DNA of 11,654 nucleotides. Origin: Loktanella sp. GTDB taxonomy: Bacteria; Pseudomonadota; Alphaproteobacteria; Rhodobacterales; Rhodobacteraceae. The stretch is from contig PUNR01000036.1 in NCBI GenBank assembly GCA_003551805.1, positions 1 through 11,654 on the forward strand. Reading direction: 5' to 3'. A program made the position numbers and the translations under genes. Each line of letters begins with the position of its first letter. The stretch's first letter is position 1. Positions 6,460 through 11,654 of this stretch are shown here, piece by piece. Under the pieces are notes generated by a model, which was given only the letters and a program-made list of their open reading frames with translations, did no database searches and was not told the origin of the DNA.

Positions 6460-7302
6460 TTACCGACCCTTCTTCTTGGCATGACGCGAACGCACGATAA
6501 GGCGCTGCGATGCTTTGTTCTTGTTACGGGTGCGGGTACCTTTGGTATCCTTACCCCATGGGGTCACAGGCGTCCGACCACCGGATGTCCGGCCTTCACC
6601 ACCACCATGCGGGTGGTCGATCGGGTTCATCGCGACACCGCGCACAGATGGGCGGATGCCCTTGTGACGGTTGCGACCGGCCTTACCGATATTCTGGTTG
6701 CTGTTGTCGGGGTTCGACACGGCGCCAACAGTGGCCATGCATTCCTGACGGACCAGACGCAATTCGCCCGAGGACAGGCGGATCTGCGCATAGCCGCCAT
6801 CGCGACCGACGAACTGGGCATAGGTGCCGGCTGCACGGGCGATCTGGCCGCCTTTGCCTGCCTTGAGTTCGATGTTGTGGACGATTGTCCCGATGGGCAT
6901 GCCCGAGAAAGGCATCGCGTTGCCCGGCTTGATGTCAGCCTTGGCCGAGGCGATGACCTTGTCACCGATCGCCAGACGCTGCGGCGCCAGAATATAGGTC
7001 TGGGTGCCGTCTTCGTACTGGATCAGCGCAATGAATGCTGTCCGGTTTGGATCGTATTCGATCCGTGCGACAACAGCCTGCATGTCCAGTTTGTTGCGCT
7101 TGAAATCGACGATGCGGTAAAGACGCTTTGCGCCCCCACCAATGCGACGCATTGTGATCCGTCCGGTGTTGTTCCGTCCGCCCGATTTCGTCAGACCCTC
7201 TGTGAGGGCCTTGACAGGGCGACCTTTCCAAAGCTCCGAACGGTCGATCAGCACCAGCCCGCGCTGGCCTGGCGTCGTCGGTTTGTACGACTTTAATGCC
7301 AT
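6460..7302 (-). CDS. rplB: 50S ribosomal protein L2
   Basis: L2 is a primary 23S rRNA-binding protein near the peptidyl transferase centre, needed for subunit association. The 280-residue product has the family length. It has the N-terminal OB-like region with GGRNNTGRITMRRIGGGAKR (41-60), the SH3-like region, and the C-terminal motif NPIDHPHGGGEGR (226-238), whose H230 corresponds to the functionally important E. coli His229. GGAAG lies upstream of the ATG. Normally rplW is directly upstream. Here about 1 kb with a plus-strand gene and terminator-like hairpins intervenes, so rplB probably has its own promoter. I could not identify that promoter convincingly. Confidence 0.97.
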   Translation of the reverse strand: MALKSYKPTTPGQRGLVLIDRSELWKGRPVKALTEGLTKSGGRNNTGRITMRRIGGGAKRLYRIVDFKRNKLDMQAVVARIEYDPNRTAFIALIQYEDGTQTYILAPQRLAIGDKVIASAKADIKPGNAMPFSGMPIGTIVHNIELKAGKGGQIARAAGTYAQFVGRDGGYAQIRLSSGELRLVRQECMATVGAVSNPDNSNQNIGKAGRNRHKGIRPSVRGVAMNPIDHPHGGGEGRTSGGRTPVTPWGKDTKGTRTRNKNKASQRLIVRSRHAKKKGR

Positions 7303-7323
7303 GTTAGCTTCTTCCGTTTGCTT

Positions 7324-7349
7324 GGCGTCCCGGACAGGTCCGGGACTAT
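7324..7349. repeat. Perfect inverted repeat upstream of rplB
   Basis: The arms GTCCCGGAC (7327-7335) and GTCCGGGAC (7338-7346) form a perfect 9-base-pair stem around a 2-base loop. The arm length and tiny loop resemble the 26-base palindromes nearby, but the bases differ, so membership in that family is uncertain. It lies in the 5' leader of rplB when read on the minus strand. Confidence 0.55.
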
Positions 7350-7382
7350 GGTTTACAGGGCCCCGAAGGTCCCCAAGTGAAG

Positions 7383-7434
7383 GGTTGTCGGGGTGAACCC
7401 CGACCTACGATTGCCGGGGTGAACCCTAGCATGC
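7383..7434. repeat. 26-base palindromic element (copy 2) plus a decayed tandem copy
   Basis: Copy 2 is 7383-7408 and matches copy 1 at about 20 of 26 positions. Its core GTCGGGGT / ACCCCGAC (7387-7394 / 7397-7404) pairs perfectly, with CTAC at the right end. The 16-base block TTGTCGGGGTGAACCC at 7385-7400 recurs at 7411-7426 with one change (TTGCCGGGG...), exactly 26 bases later. The second unit has lost its right arm. This suggests a tandem duplication of the element followed by decay. Confidence 0.65.
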
Positions 7435-7439
7435 GCATA

Positions 7440-7470
7440 AGACACAAGGCCCCGGAACGAATCCGAGGCC
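7440..7470 (-). terminator. Terminator-like hairpin on the minus strand upstream of rplB
   Basis: The arms GGCCCCGGA (7448-7456) and TCCGAGGCC (7462-7470) flank a 5-base loop. As minus-strand RNA the single C-A mismatch becomes a U-G pair, giving a continuous 9-pair stem, followed by UUGUGUCUU. The T-run is interrupted, so it would be a moderate terminator or attenuator acting on RNA approaching rplB from the antisense side of the inserted gene. Confidence 0.4.
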
Positions 7471-7516
7471 GTGATTGGTGGCGTATAGCGGGGAGGTCGC
7501 AGGGTGGCAAGGGAGT

Positions 7517-7544
7517 TTGCGATATCAGGTGCTTCAGCTACTGT
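7517..7544 (+). promoter_or_regulatory. Possible promoter of the nuclease-like gene
   Basis: TTGCGA (7517-7522) and TACTGT (7539-7544) are separated by 16 bases, with the predicted start of transcription about 20 bases before the ATG at 7571. Both hexamers are only moderate matches to the sigma-70 consensus, so this is tentative. Confidence 0.3.
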
Positions 7545-7570
7545 TGCAATGCATTCTAAGGAACAAATCT

Positions 7571-8215
7571 ATGCGCGTTGAACAACCGACCGGAACAAAA
7601 GGTAGCCTTATGTGGCTACAGAAATCAATTCAGAACTGCCCCGAGCTGCTTCAGCCTCAAAGTTTACCCGCGATCGAATGGCTGTCACCTATTGCAGCCG
7701 ATAATTACGCCGAGTATCGCGATATCGCCTTTTTGGAACGGATGGGTATTGGACACCTATCGCAATCACTCAACGATTTTTGGCCCAAGCGCGGTCCGCA
7801 ATGGGATGCGCTGGGAAGAACGCCAGAAGGGTTAGTATTGGTCGAGGCAAAAGCACATTTGAAAGAGTTTTTCTCCTCACCTTCAGCGGCAAGCAATACA
7901 TCACGAAACCAAATCCAGCGTGCTTTTGTAGCGGTCCAGTCTGACCTAGGCGTCCAAACTTCTGTGGATTGGTCAGAGGTATTCTATCAGTATGCGAACC
8001 GCCTGACATTTTTATGGTGGCTACGGAGAAATGGTATCAACGCAAAACTGCTCTTTGTCAGTTTCTTAAACGACACAGAACTGAACGGCCCGACAGTTGC
8101 CGAAACATGGCATGCAGCTTTTGCTGCCGCTGACTATGCGCTCGGATTGCCAAGCAGGCATCAGTTAAAAAAGCACATACATCATGTCATGCCAGATGTA
8201 CGACTGATCCCTTAG
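7571..8215 (+). CDS. Uncharacterised PD-(D/E)XK nuclease-like protein inserted in the S10 locus
   Basis: The product has 214 residues. I chose the ATG at 7571 because AAGGAA (7558-7563) lies about 8 bases upstream. A longer in-frame start at 7475 has no such site. I cannot name the family. The segment GPQWDALGRTPEGLVLVEAK has D79 followed 13 residues later by E92-A-K94 on a predicted beta strand, the spacing and context of a PD-(D/E)XK nuclease core. A following Q/N/R-rich helix (NQIQRAF) and a WW-containing strand region (143-165) fit a small alpha/beta fold. No DNA-binding, methylase or membrane domain is present. Codon use is unlike ribosomal genes: five TTA and four CTA leucines plus AGA, AGG and ATA codons. 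It stands alone on the opposite strand between rplW and rplB. Horizontal acquisition is likely, and a role in nucleic acid cleavage or defence is inference only. Confidence 0.7.
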   Translation: MRVEQPTGTKGSLMWLQKSIQNCPELLQPQSLPAIEWLSPIAADNYAEYRDIAFLERMGIGHLSQSLNDFWPKRGPQWDALGRTPEGLVLVEAKAHLKEFFSSPSAASNTSRNQIQRAFVAVQSDLGVQTSVDWSEVFYQYANRLTFLWWLRRNGINAKLLFVSFLNDTELNGPTVAETWHAAFAAADYALGLPSRHQLKKHIHHVMPDVRLIP

Positions 8216-8241
8216 GTCGACTCAAACCGCAGCTTGTTTAC

Positions 8242-8280
8242 AAAAAAAGCCCCCGCGTTCCCGCGAGGGCTTTCTTTCTT
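8242..8280. terminator. Bidirectional terminator between the nuclease-like gene and rplW
   Basis: The arms AAAGCCCCCGCG (8246-8257) and CGCGAGGGCTTT (8262-8273) flank the loop TTCC. The single C-A mismatch in plus-strand RNA is a U-G pair in minus-strand RNA, so the stem is complete on the rplW side. T-rich tracts follow on both strands: TTTCTTTCTT on plus, seven T on minus (AAAAAAA at 8242-8248). It should end rpsJ-rplW transcription as well as the plus-strand gene. Confidence 0.8.
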
Positions 8281-8296
8281 CGACCTCACCTAAGCC

Positions 8297-8593
8297 TTAC
8301 AGCCCGGTGGAGATATCGATCGTGTTGCCTGCTTCCAGGGTCACGTAGGCTTTCTTCACGTCCTTGCGGGTACCCAGGGCACCACGGAAACGCTTCACCT
8401 TGCCTTTGGTGATCGAGGTGTTCACGGCCTTGACCTTCACACCGAACAGCGCCTCGACGGCCTGTTTGATCTGGGGCTTGTTGGCGTCGATCGCGACTTC
8501 GAAAACAACGGCATTGGCTTCGGACGCCATGGTTGCTTTCTCAGTGATGATCGGCTTGCGGATCACGTCGTAGTATTCAGCTTTCACGCTCAT
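8297..8593 (-). CDS. rplW: 50S ribosomal protein L23
   Basis: L23 lies at the exit of the peptide tunnel and docks trigger factor, SRP and SecYEG. The 98-residue product contains VIRKPIITEKATMASE (10-25) and the signature VEALFGVKVKAVNT (46-59), and lacks any extension. Its ATG overlaps the rplD stop by four bases (ATGA), which points to coupled translation. A good terminator follows at about 8242-8273, so it looks like the last gene of the first ribosomal unit here rather than an internal gene. Confidence 0.97.
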   Translation of the reverse strand: MSVKAEYYDVIRKPIITEKATMASEANAVVFEVAIDANKPQIKQAVEALFGVKVKAVNTSITKGKVKRFRGALGTRKDVKKAYVTLEAGNTIDISTGL

Positions 8594-9210
8594 GACAAAC
8601 GAGCCTCCAGTGCTGCGACACCCGCTTTGGTCAGGACAAGCGTGTCCGACTTCAGGATGTCGTAAACGTTGGCACCCATGGATGGGAGAACGTTAATGGT
8701 TTCGATGTTTGCAGCAGCGCGGGCGAAGTTTTCGTTCACTTCGGCACCATCAATGATCAGTGCGCGCTTCCAACCCAAGGAACCGACCATTTTGGCCAGT
8801 GCAGAGGTTTTTGCGTCTTTCACATCGATGCTGTCCACGATGACCAGCTCACCCGCCGCGACTTTCGCGGACAAAGCATGCTTCAGTCCCAAAGCGCGGA
8901 ACTTTTTGGTCAGCTCGTGGGCGTGGCTGCGCGGGGTTGGGCCCTTGTAGGTACCACCGTGACGGAAGATCGGAGCGCCTTTGGAACCGTGACGTGCGCC
9001 ACCGGTGCCTTTTTGACGATAGATCTTCTTGGTGGAATAGGACACTTCCGACCGGCCCAGCACGTCGTGTGTGCCTGCCATGGCCTTGTTGCGCTGCCAG
9101 CGGACGACGCGGTGCAGGATGTCCTTGCGTGGCTCCAGACCAAAGATCGCGTCGTTCAATTCGACGGAACCGGCCTTTGCGCCTTCCAGATTGATTGCAT
9201 CAGCCTTCAT
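8590..9210 (-). CDS. rplD: 50S ribosomal protein L4
   Basis: L4 binds 23S rRNA with an arm that lines the exit tunnel. In E. coli it also represses the S10 operon through the leader RNA. I chose the ATG at 9210, giving 206 residues starting MKADAINLEGAKAGSVELND. The 55 codons open upstream of it are the shifted-frame translation of the rplC tail. The arm loop region GRSEVSYSTKKIYRQKGTGG (residues 50-69) and ARHGSKGAPIFRHGG (70-84) are intact. The start overlaps the end of rplC by 11 bases, with GAGGG before it. L4-mediated autoregulation is not demonstrated outside gammaproteobacteria and close relatives. Confidence 0.96.
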   Translation of the reverse strand: MKADAINLEGAKAGSVELNDAIFGLEPRKDILHRVVRWQRNKAMAGTHDVLGRSEVSYSTKKIYRQKGTGGARHGSKGAPIFRHGGTYKGPTPRSHAHELTKKFRALGLKHALSAKVAAGELVIVDSIDVKDAKTSALAKMVGSLGWKRALIIDGAEVNENFARAAANIETINVLPSMGANVYDILKSDTLVLTKAGVAALEARLS

Positions 9211-10054
9211 TTTTATCACCCTCTGTCGTATCGGCATCAGCCGGGGCTTCGTTTGCGGCGGCTTCAGCAGCTTCCAGTGCGGCCTGTTCTGCTTCGGCAG
9301 CGGCCTTTGCAGCAGCGGCTTCTTCAGCGGCGGCAGCGGCGGCAGCTTCTTCGGCCAGGCGCTTGGCTTCTTCATCCAGCGACTTCAGACCGGCAGGGTA
9401 GATCACGTTTTCAGGTGTCGGCTTTTTGACCGCGTACTTCATCGTCACCCAACCGCCACGCGAACCGGGAACAGCGCCCTTGACCATGATCAGGCCACGG
9501 TCTGCATCGGTACGAATGACTTGCAGGTTCTGGGTGGTCACGCGGGCAGAACCCATGTGGCCGGCCATTTTCTTGCCTTTGAAAACCTTGCCCGGATCCT
9601 GACACTGGCCAGTGGAACCGTGCGAACGGTGGCTGACGGACACACCGTGCGATGCACGCAGACCGCCAAAGTTGTGGCGCTTCATCGCACCGGCAAAACC
9701 TTTACCGATGGATGTGCCGGACACGTCCACATATTGACCTTCGAAATAATGGTTCGCGGTGATGGTTTCACCGACGTTGATCATATTCTCGGGGGCAACG
9801 CGGAATTCGGCAACCTTGCGCTTTGGTTCAACCTTGGCAGCGGCAAAGTGGCCGCGCATGGCTTGGCTTGTCCGCTTGGCTTTTGCAGTACCGGCACCAA
9901 GCTGGACAGCGACGTAACCGTCTTTGTCAGCAGTGCGCTGTGCAACGACCTGCAGGTTTTCGAGAGAAAGAACAGTGACAGGGATCTGACGACCGTCTTC
10001 CATGAACAACCGGGTCATGCCCAGTTTCTTTGCGATAAGTCCTGTACGGAGCAT
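9200..10054 (-). CDS. rplC: 50S ribosomal protein L3 with long Ala/Glu-rich C-terminal tail
   Basis: L3 initiates 50S assembly and reaches toward the peptidyl transferase centre. The core covers residues 1-225. It includes GSTGQCQDPGKVFKGKKMAG (146-165), in which Q150 is at the position of the glutamine methylated by PrmB in E. coli. Residues about 226-284 form an added low-complexity tail (DEEAKRLAEEAAAAAAAEE and similar, ending TTEGDKNEG), making the protein some 70 residues longer than E. coli L3 (209). Such tails are familiar in some alphaproteobacterial L3 proteins. A strong AAGGAGGG site precedes the ATG, 13 bases after the rpsJ stop, and rplD begins inside its last codons. Confidence 0.96.
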   Translation of the reverse strand: MLRTGLIAKKLGMTRLFMEDGRQIPVTVLSLENLQVVAQRTADKDGYVAVQLGAGTAKAKRTSQAMRGHFAAAKVEPKRKVAEFRVAPENMINVGETITANHYFEGQYVDVSGTSIGKGFAGAMKRHNFGGLRASHGVSVSHRSHGSTGQCQDPGKVFKGKKMAGHMGSARVTTQNLQVIRTDADRGLIMVKGAVPGSRGGWVTMKYAVKKPTPENVIYPAGLKSLDEEAKRLAEEAAAAAAAEEAAAAKAAAEAEQAALEAAEAAANEAPADADTTEGDKNEG

Positions 10055-10067
10055 AATAGAACCCTCC

Positions 10068-10379
10068 TTACACGGAAATCTGGACGTCGACGCCAGCAGC
10101 CAGGTCGAGCTTCATCAGCGCGTCCACGGTTTGCGGTGTCGGGTCAACGATGTCGAGCAGACGCTTGTGCGTACGGATCTCGAACTGATCGCGGGATTTC
10201 TTGTCGATGTGCGGTCCGCGCAGAACAGTGAACTTTTCGATCTTGTTCGGCAGTGGGATCGGGCCGCGTACAGAAGCGCCTGTGCGCTTGGCTGTGCTGA
10301 CGATTTCTGCTGTGCTTGCATCAAGCACCCGGAAATCAAACGCCTTGAGGCGGATACGGATGGTTTGGCTGGCTGCCAT
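10068..10379 (-). CDS. rpsJ: 30S ribosomal protein S10 / NusE
   Basis: S10 lies in the 30S head and also acts with NusB as NusE in transcription antitermination. I chose the ATG at 10379, giving 103 residues starting MAASQTIRIRLKAFDFRVLD, the family length. An ATG 15 codons upstream would add MILLSDLDPIKKGDE, which contains the AAAGGGTGAT ribosome-binding site. The RGPIPLPNKIEKFTVLRGPH segment (39-58) is conserved. It is the first gene of the ribosomal cluster here. tuf, commonly its upstream neighbour, is separated from it by a plus-strand DUF1275 gene. Confidence 0.97.
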   Translation of the reverse strand: MAASQTIRIRLKAFDFRVLDASTAEIVSTAKRTGASVRGPIPLPNKIEKFTVLRGPHIDKKSRDQFEIRTHKRLLDIVDPTPQTVDALMKLDLAAGVDVQISV

Positions 10380-10464
10380 TTCATCACCCTTTTTGATAGG
10401 GTCTAGATCGGAGAGGAGGATCATGGCTCATCCAGAACCCTCGTCGCGTCTTTTCGTCCAACAT

Positions 10465-10488
10465 AAAAAGGGCACGCATGGCGCACCC
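10465..10488 (-). promoter_or_regulatory. Terminator-like hairpin in the rpsJ leader
   Basis: Read on the minus strand, GGGTGCGC (10488-10481) and GCGTGCCC (10477-10470) pair around the loop CAT with two G-U pairs, followed by a run of five T (10469-10465). If the promoter at 10504-10532 is correct, the hairpin lies near the 5' end of the S10 message and could act as an attenuator. It could instead be a remnant terminator of an earlier upstream gene. Confidence 0.4.
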
Positions 10489-10503
10489 CCGTCGGATTGG
10501 GGC

Positions 10504-10532
10504 CGTATAGGGATAAGCGCCCTGTCTGGCAA
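10504..10532 (-). promoter_or_regulatory. Candidate promoter of the rpsJ-rplW unit
   Basis: On the minus strand TTGCCA (10532-10527) and TATACG (10509-10504) are separated by exactly 17 bases, a good sigma-70-type arrangement. It would give a leader of about 115-120 bases before rpsJ. The orientation of the neighbours requires a promoter in this gap, which supports the call. Confidence 0.5.
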
Positions 10533-10651
10533 GGGCTGATTGCGTGAAATCGCTATATCGGCAGGCTCTTGTGTTTTAGGGCTATTGGTGGTGCTGTTTG
10601 CAGTGCAATGGCGCTTTTGTCCGGCGTTTCTGCAGAACGAAAGGCACCGAA

Positions 10652-11392
10652 ATGGCGAAAAGTCTGTCGCGGCATCTGACCGGTGCGCGCCGCACCGAAT
10701 CAGGAAACCGCAACTTGGGCTATCTGCTCGCCTTTGTTGCAGGCGCGATCAATGCGGGCGGGTTCCTCGCGGTGCAACAATATACGTCCCATATGACAGG
10801 GATCGTGTCGGAAATGGCCGATCTGATCGCCGTGGGGCAGTACCGGATCGCGCTGTTCGGGCTGGTGTGTCTGGTGACCTTTATCAGCGGCGCAGCTTGT
10901 ACTGCATTGCTGGTCAATTATGCGCGCAGCCGCCAATTACAAAGCGAATATGCGATACCTTTGTTGCTAGAGGCGTCGCTGCTAATGGCCTTCGGCATTC
11001 TTGGCAGTCAGATTGCAGAGGTCCAAGGTGTCTTTGTCACCGTCACCATTCTGCTTTTGTGCTTTGTCATGGGTCTGCAGAATGCCGTCATAACTAAGAT
11101 TTCGGGCGCGGTAATCCGAACCACGCATATCACCGGTATTGCGACAGATCTGGGCATTGACGTGGGACGCTGGTTGTTTCGCAAAGCTGCGAAGGGCACC
11201 ACGTTTGCCCCGACACCACAACGTATGCCGATGCTGGCGATCCTGCTGATCTCGTTCTTTGTCGGCGGACTGACCGGCGCAGTCGGCTTTCAGGCCCTTG
11301 GCTATGCCGCCACTTTGCCGCTTGCCGCTGCTTTAATTGCAACAGCAATCACGCCAGTCTTTGATGACGTGAAAGAACGCAAGAAACGGTGA
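10652..11392 (+). CDS. DUF1275 (YoaK-like) integral membrane protein
   Basis: The product has 246 residues. I chose the ATG at 10652 because AAGG (10641-10644) is well spaced, and an in-frame ATG at 10598 has no such site. It matches the DUF1275/YoaK family of unknown function. Visible family landmarks are LLAFVAGAINAGGFLAVQQ (25-43), TSHMTG (45-50), FVMGLQNAV (138-146) and RTTHITGIATDLG (156-168). About six hydrophobic segments are apparent, near 22-40, 65-90, 101-121, 125-146, 193-215 and 216-235, with a basic C-terminus. It should lie in the inner membrane. It stands alone on the plus strand between tuf and rpsJ, divergent from rpsJ and convergent with tuf, with a shared terminator. There is no evident functional link to translation. 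Confidence 0.85.
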   Translation: MAKSLSRHLTGARRTESGNRNLGYLLAFVAGAINAGGFLAVQQYTSHMTGIVSEMADLIAVGQYRIALFGLVCLVTFISGAACTALLVNYARSRQLQSEYAIPLLLEASLLMAFGILGSQIAEVQGVFVTVTILLLCFVMGLQNAVITKISGAVIRTTHITGIATDLGIDVGRWLFRKAAKGTTFAPTPQRMPMLAILLISFFVGGLTGAVGFQALGYAATLPLAAALIATAITPVFDDVKERKKR

Positions 11393-11398
11393 AACGCA

Positions 11399-11427
11399 AA
11401 AGGCCGCCCCATTGTGGGGCGGCCTTT
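11399..11427. terminator. Bidirectional terminator between the DUF1275 gene and tuf
   Basis: A perfect 13-base-pair stem (AAAGGCCGCCCCA 11399-11411 / TGGGGCGGCCTTT 11415-11427) with a 3-base loop starts a few bases after the DUF1275 stop. On the plus strand TTTCGTTT follows. On the minus strand the stem ends in a short T-run (TTTTGCGTTT). It fits convergent termination of both genes. Confidence 0.85.
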
Positions 11428-11435
11428 CGTTTGGC

Positions 11436-11461
11436 GTAGGGTGGGTCAAGACCCACCTTAC
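11436..11461. repeat. 26-base palindromic element (copy 3)
   Basis: The arms GTAGGGTGGGTC and GACCCACCTTAC pair over 12 positions (one G-T) with only AA between them. Ends (GTAGG and CTTAC) and total length match copy 1, while inner positions 6-7 and 20-21 differ in a compensating way (GT/AC here, TC/GA in copy 1). It sits in the 3' untranslated part of tuf, 7 bases beyond the tuf stop codon. Confidence 0.7.
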
Positions 11462-11468
11462 CTGTTGC

Positions 11469-11654
11469 TTACAGCAGGATCTTCGACACAACGCCAGCGC
11501 CGACGGTGCGGCCGCCTTCGCGGATCGCGAAGCGCAGGCCGTCTTCCATGGCGATTGGCGCGATCAGTTCGACTTCGAACTTCAGGTTGTCGCCGGGCAT
11601 CACCATTTCTGTACCTTCAGGCAGAACCACGGTGCCGGTCACGTCCGTTGTACG
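11469..11654 (-). CDS. tuf: Elongation factor Tu, C-terminal end (partial)
   Basis: EF-Tu delivers aminoacyl-tRNA to the ribosome as a GTP complex. Only the last 61 codons are in the window, so the gene continues beyond 11654. The translation begins RTTDVTGTVVLPEG and contains EMVMPGDNLKFEVELI, APIAMEDGLRFAIREGGRTV and the ending GAGVVSKILL. These are the standard end of domain III. The TAA stop is at 11469-11471. In many alphaproteobacteria tuf directly precedes rpsJ. Here a plus-strand gene and a terminator separate them. Confidence 0.96.
   Translation of the reverse strand, partial: RTTDVTGTVVLPEGTEMVMPGDNLKFEVELIAPIAMEDGLRFAIREGGRTVGAGVVSKILL

Noticed and set aside
6481..7296. Plus-strand reading frame (271 codons) over rplB
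   Set aside because: Covers rplB almost exactly on the opposite strand. This is expected from the codon bias of L2.
7303..8296. Looked for integrase, transposase, attachment-site duplications or a methylase that would make the nuclease-like insert a mobile or restriction-modification cassette
   Set aside because: None seen. Apart from the small palindromes there are no long flanking direct repeats, so the mode of insertion remains unknown.
9211..9375. N-terminal extension of rplD upstream of 9210
   Set aside because: The extra Pro/Lys/Leu-rich residues are the shifted-frame reading of the L3 tail, and L4 family length and start match the ATG at 9210.
9071..10231. Long plus-strand reading frame (386 codons) over rplD, rplC and rpsJ
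   Set aside because: It runs antisense across three real genes and its composition follows their third-codon bias, so it is a shadow.

Overview
The window is a piece of the S10-spc ribosomal protein locus of an alphaproteobacterium, read mostly on the minus strand. Protein similarity (EF-Tu, L3 with an Ala/Glu tail, S14 without zinc cysteines, a DUF1275 protein, a TIGR02466-type oxygenase) and the GC-rich codon choice suggest Rhodobacterales, probably the Roseobacter group. That placement is recognition from memory, not a database search.

Layout from right to left, following transcription of the ribosomal genes: the 3' end of tuf (11469-11654), then rpsJ, rplC, rplD, rplW (10379-8297), then rplB, rpsS, rplV, rpsC, rplP (7302-4653), then rpmC, rpsQ, rplN, rplX, rplE, rpsN, rpsH, rplF, rplR (3425-14). 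The gene order is the textbook bacterial one. Within each block the genes are packed with gaps of a few bases or with stop/start overlaps. The window ends just before the expected rpsE.

The unusual part is that this normally continuous locus is opened at three junctions by genes on the plus strand. A DUF1275 membrane protein gene lies between tuf and rpsJ. A PD-(D/E)XK nuclease-like gene with foreign-looking codon use lies between rplW and rplB. A 2-oxoglutarate/Fe(II) oxygenase-like gene and a 63-residue unknown gene lie between rplP and rpmC. Hairpin terminators that pair better as minus-strand RNA follow rplW and rplP, and a bidirectional one lies between the DUF1275 gene and tuf. The S10-spc block therefore looks divided into at least three transcription units: rpsJ-rplW, rplB-rplP, and rpmC onward.

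The inserts and gene ends also carry a family of 26-base palindromes at 4631-4656, 7383-7408 and 11436-11461, with a decayed fourth copy at 7409-7434. The arms differ between copies but keep pairing through compensating changes. One copy supplies the rplP stop codon. No tRNA, rRNA, CRISPR array, transposase or integrase gene was seen. Two observations deserve follow-up first. One is the oxygenase gene beside rplP, whose product L16 is a known hydroxylation substrate in other bacteria. The other is the nuclease-like singleton inside the S10 block.
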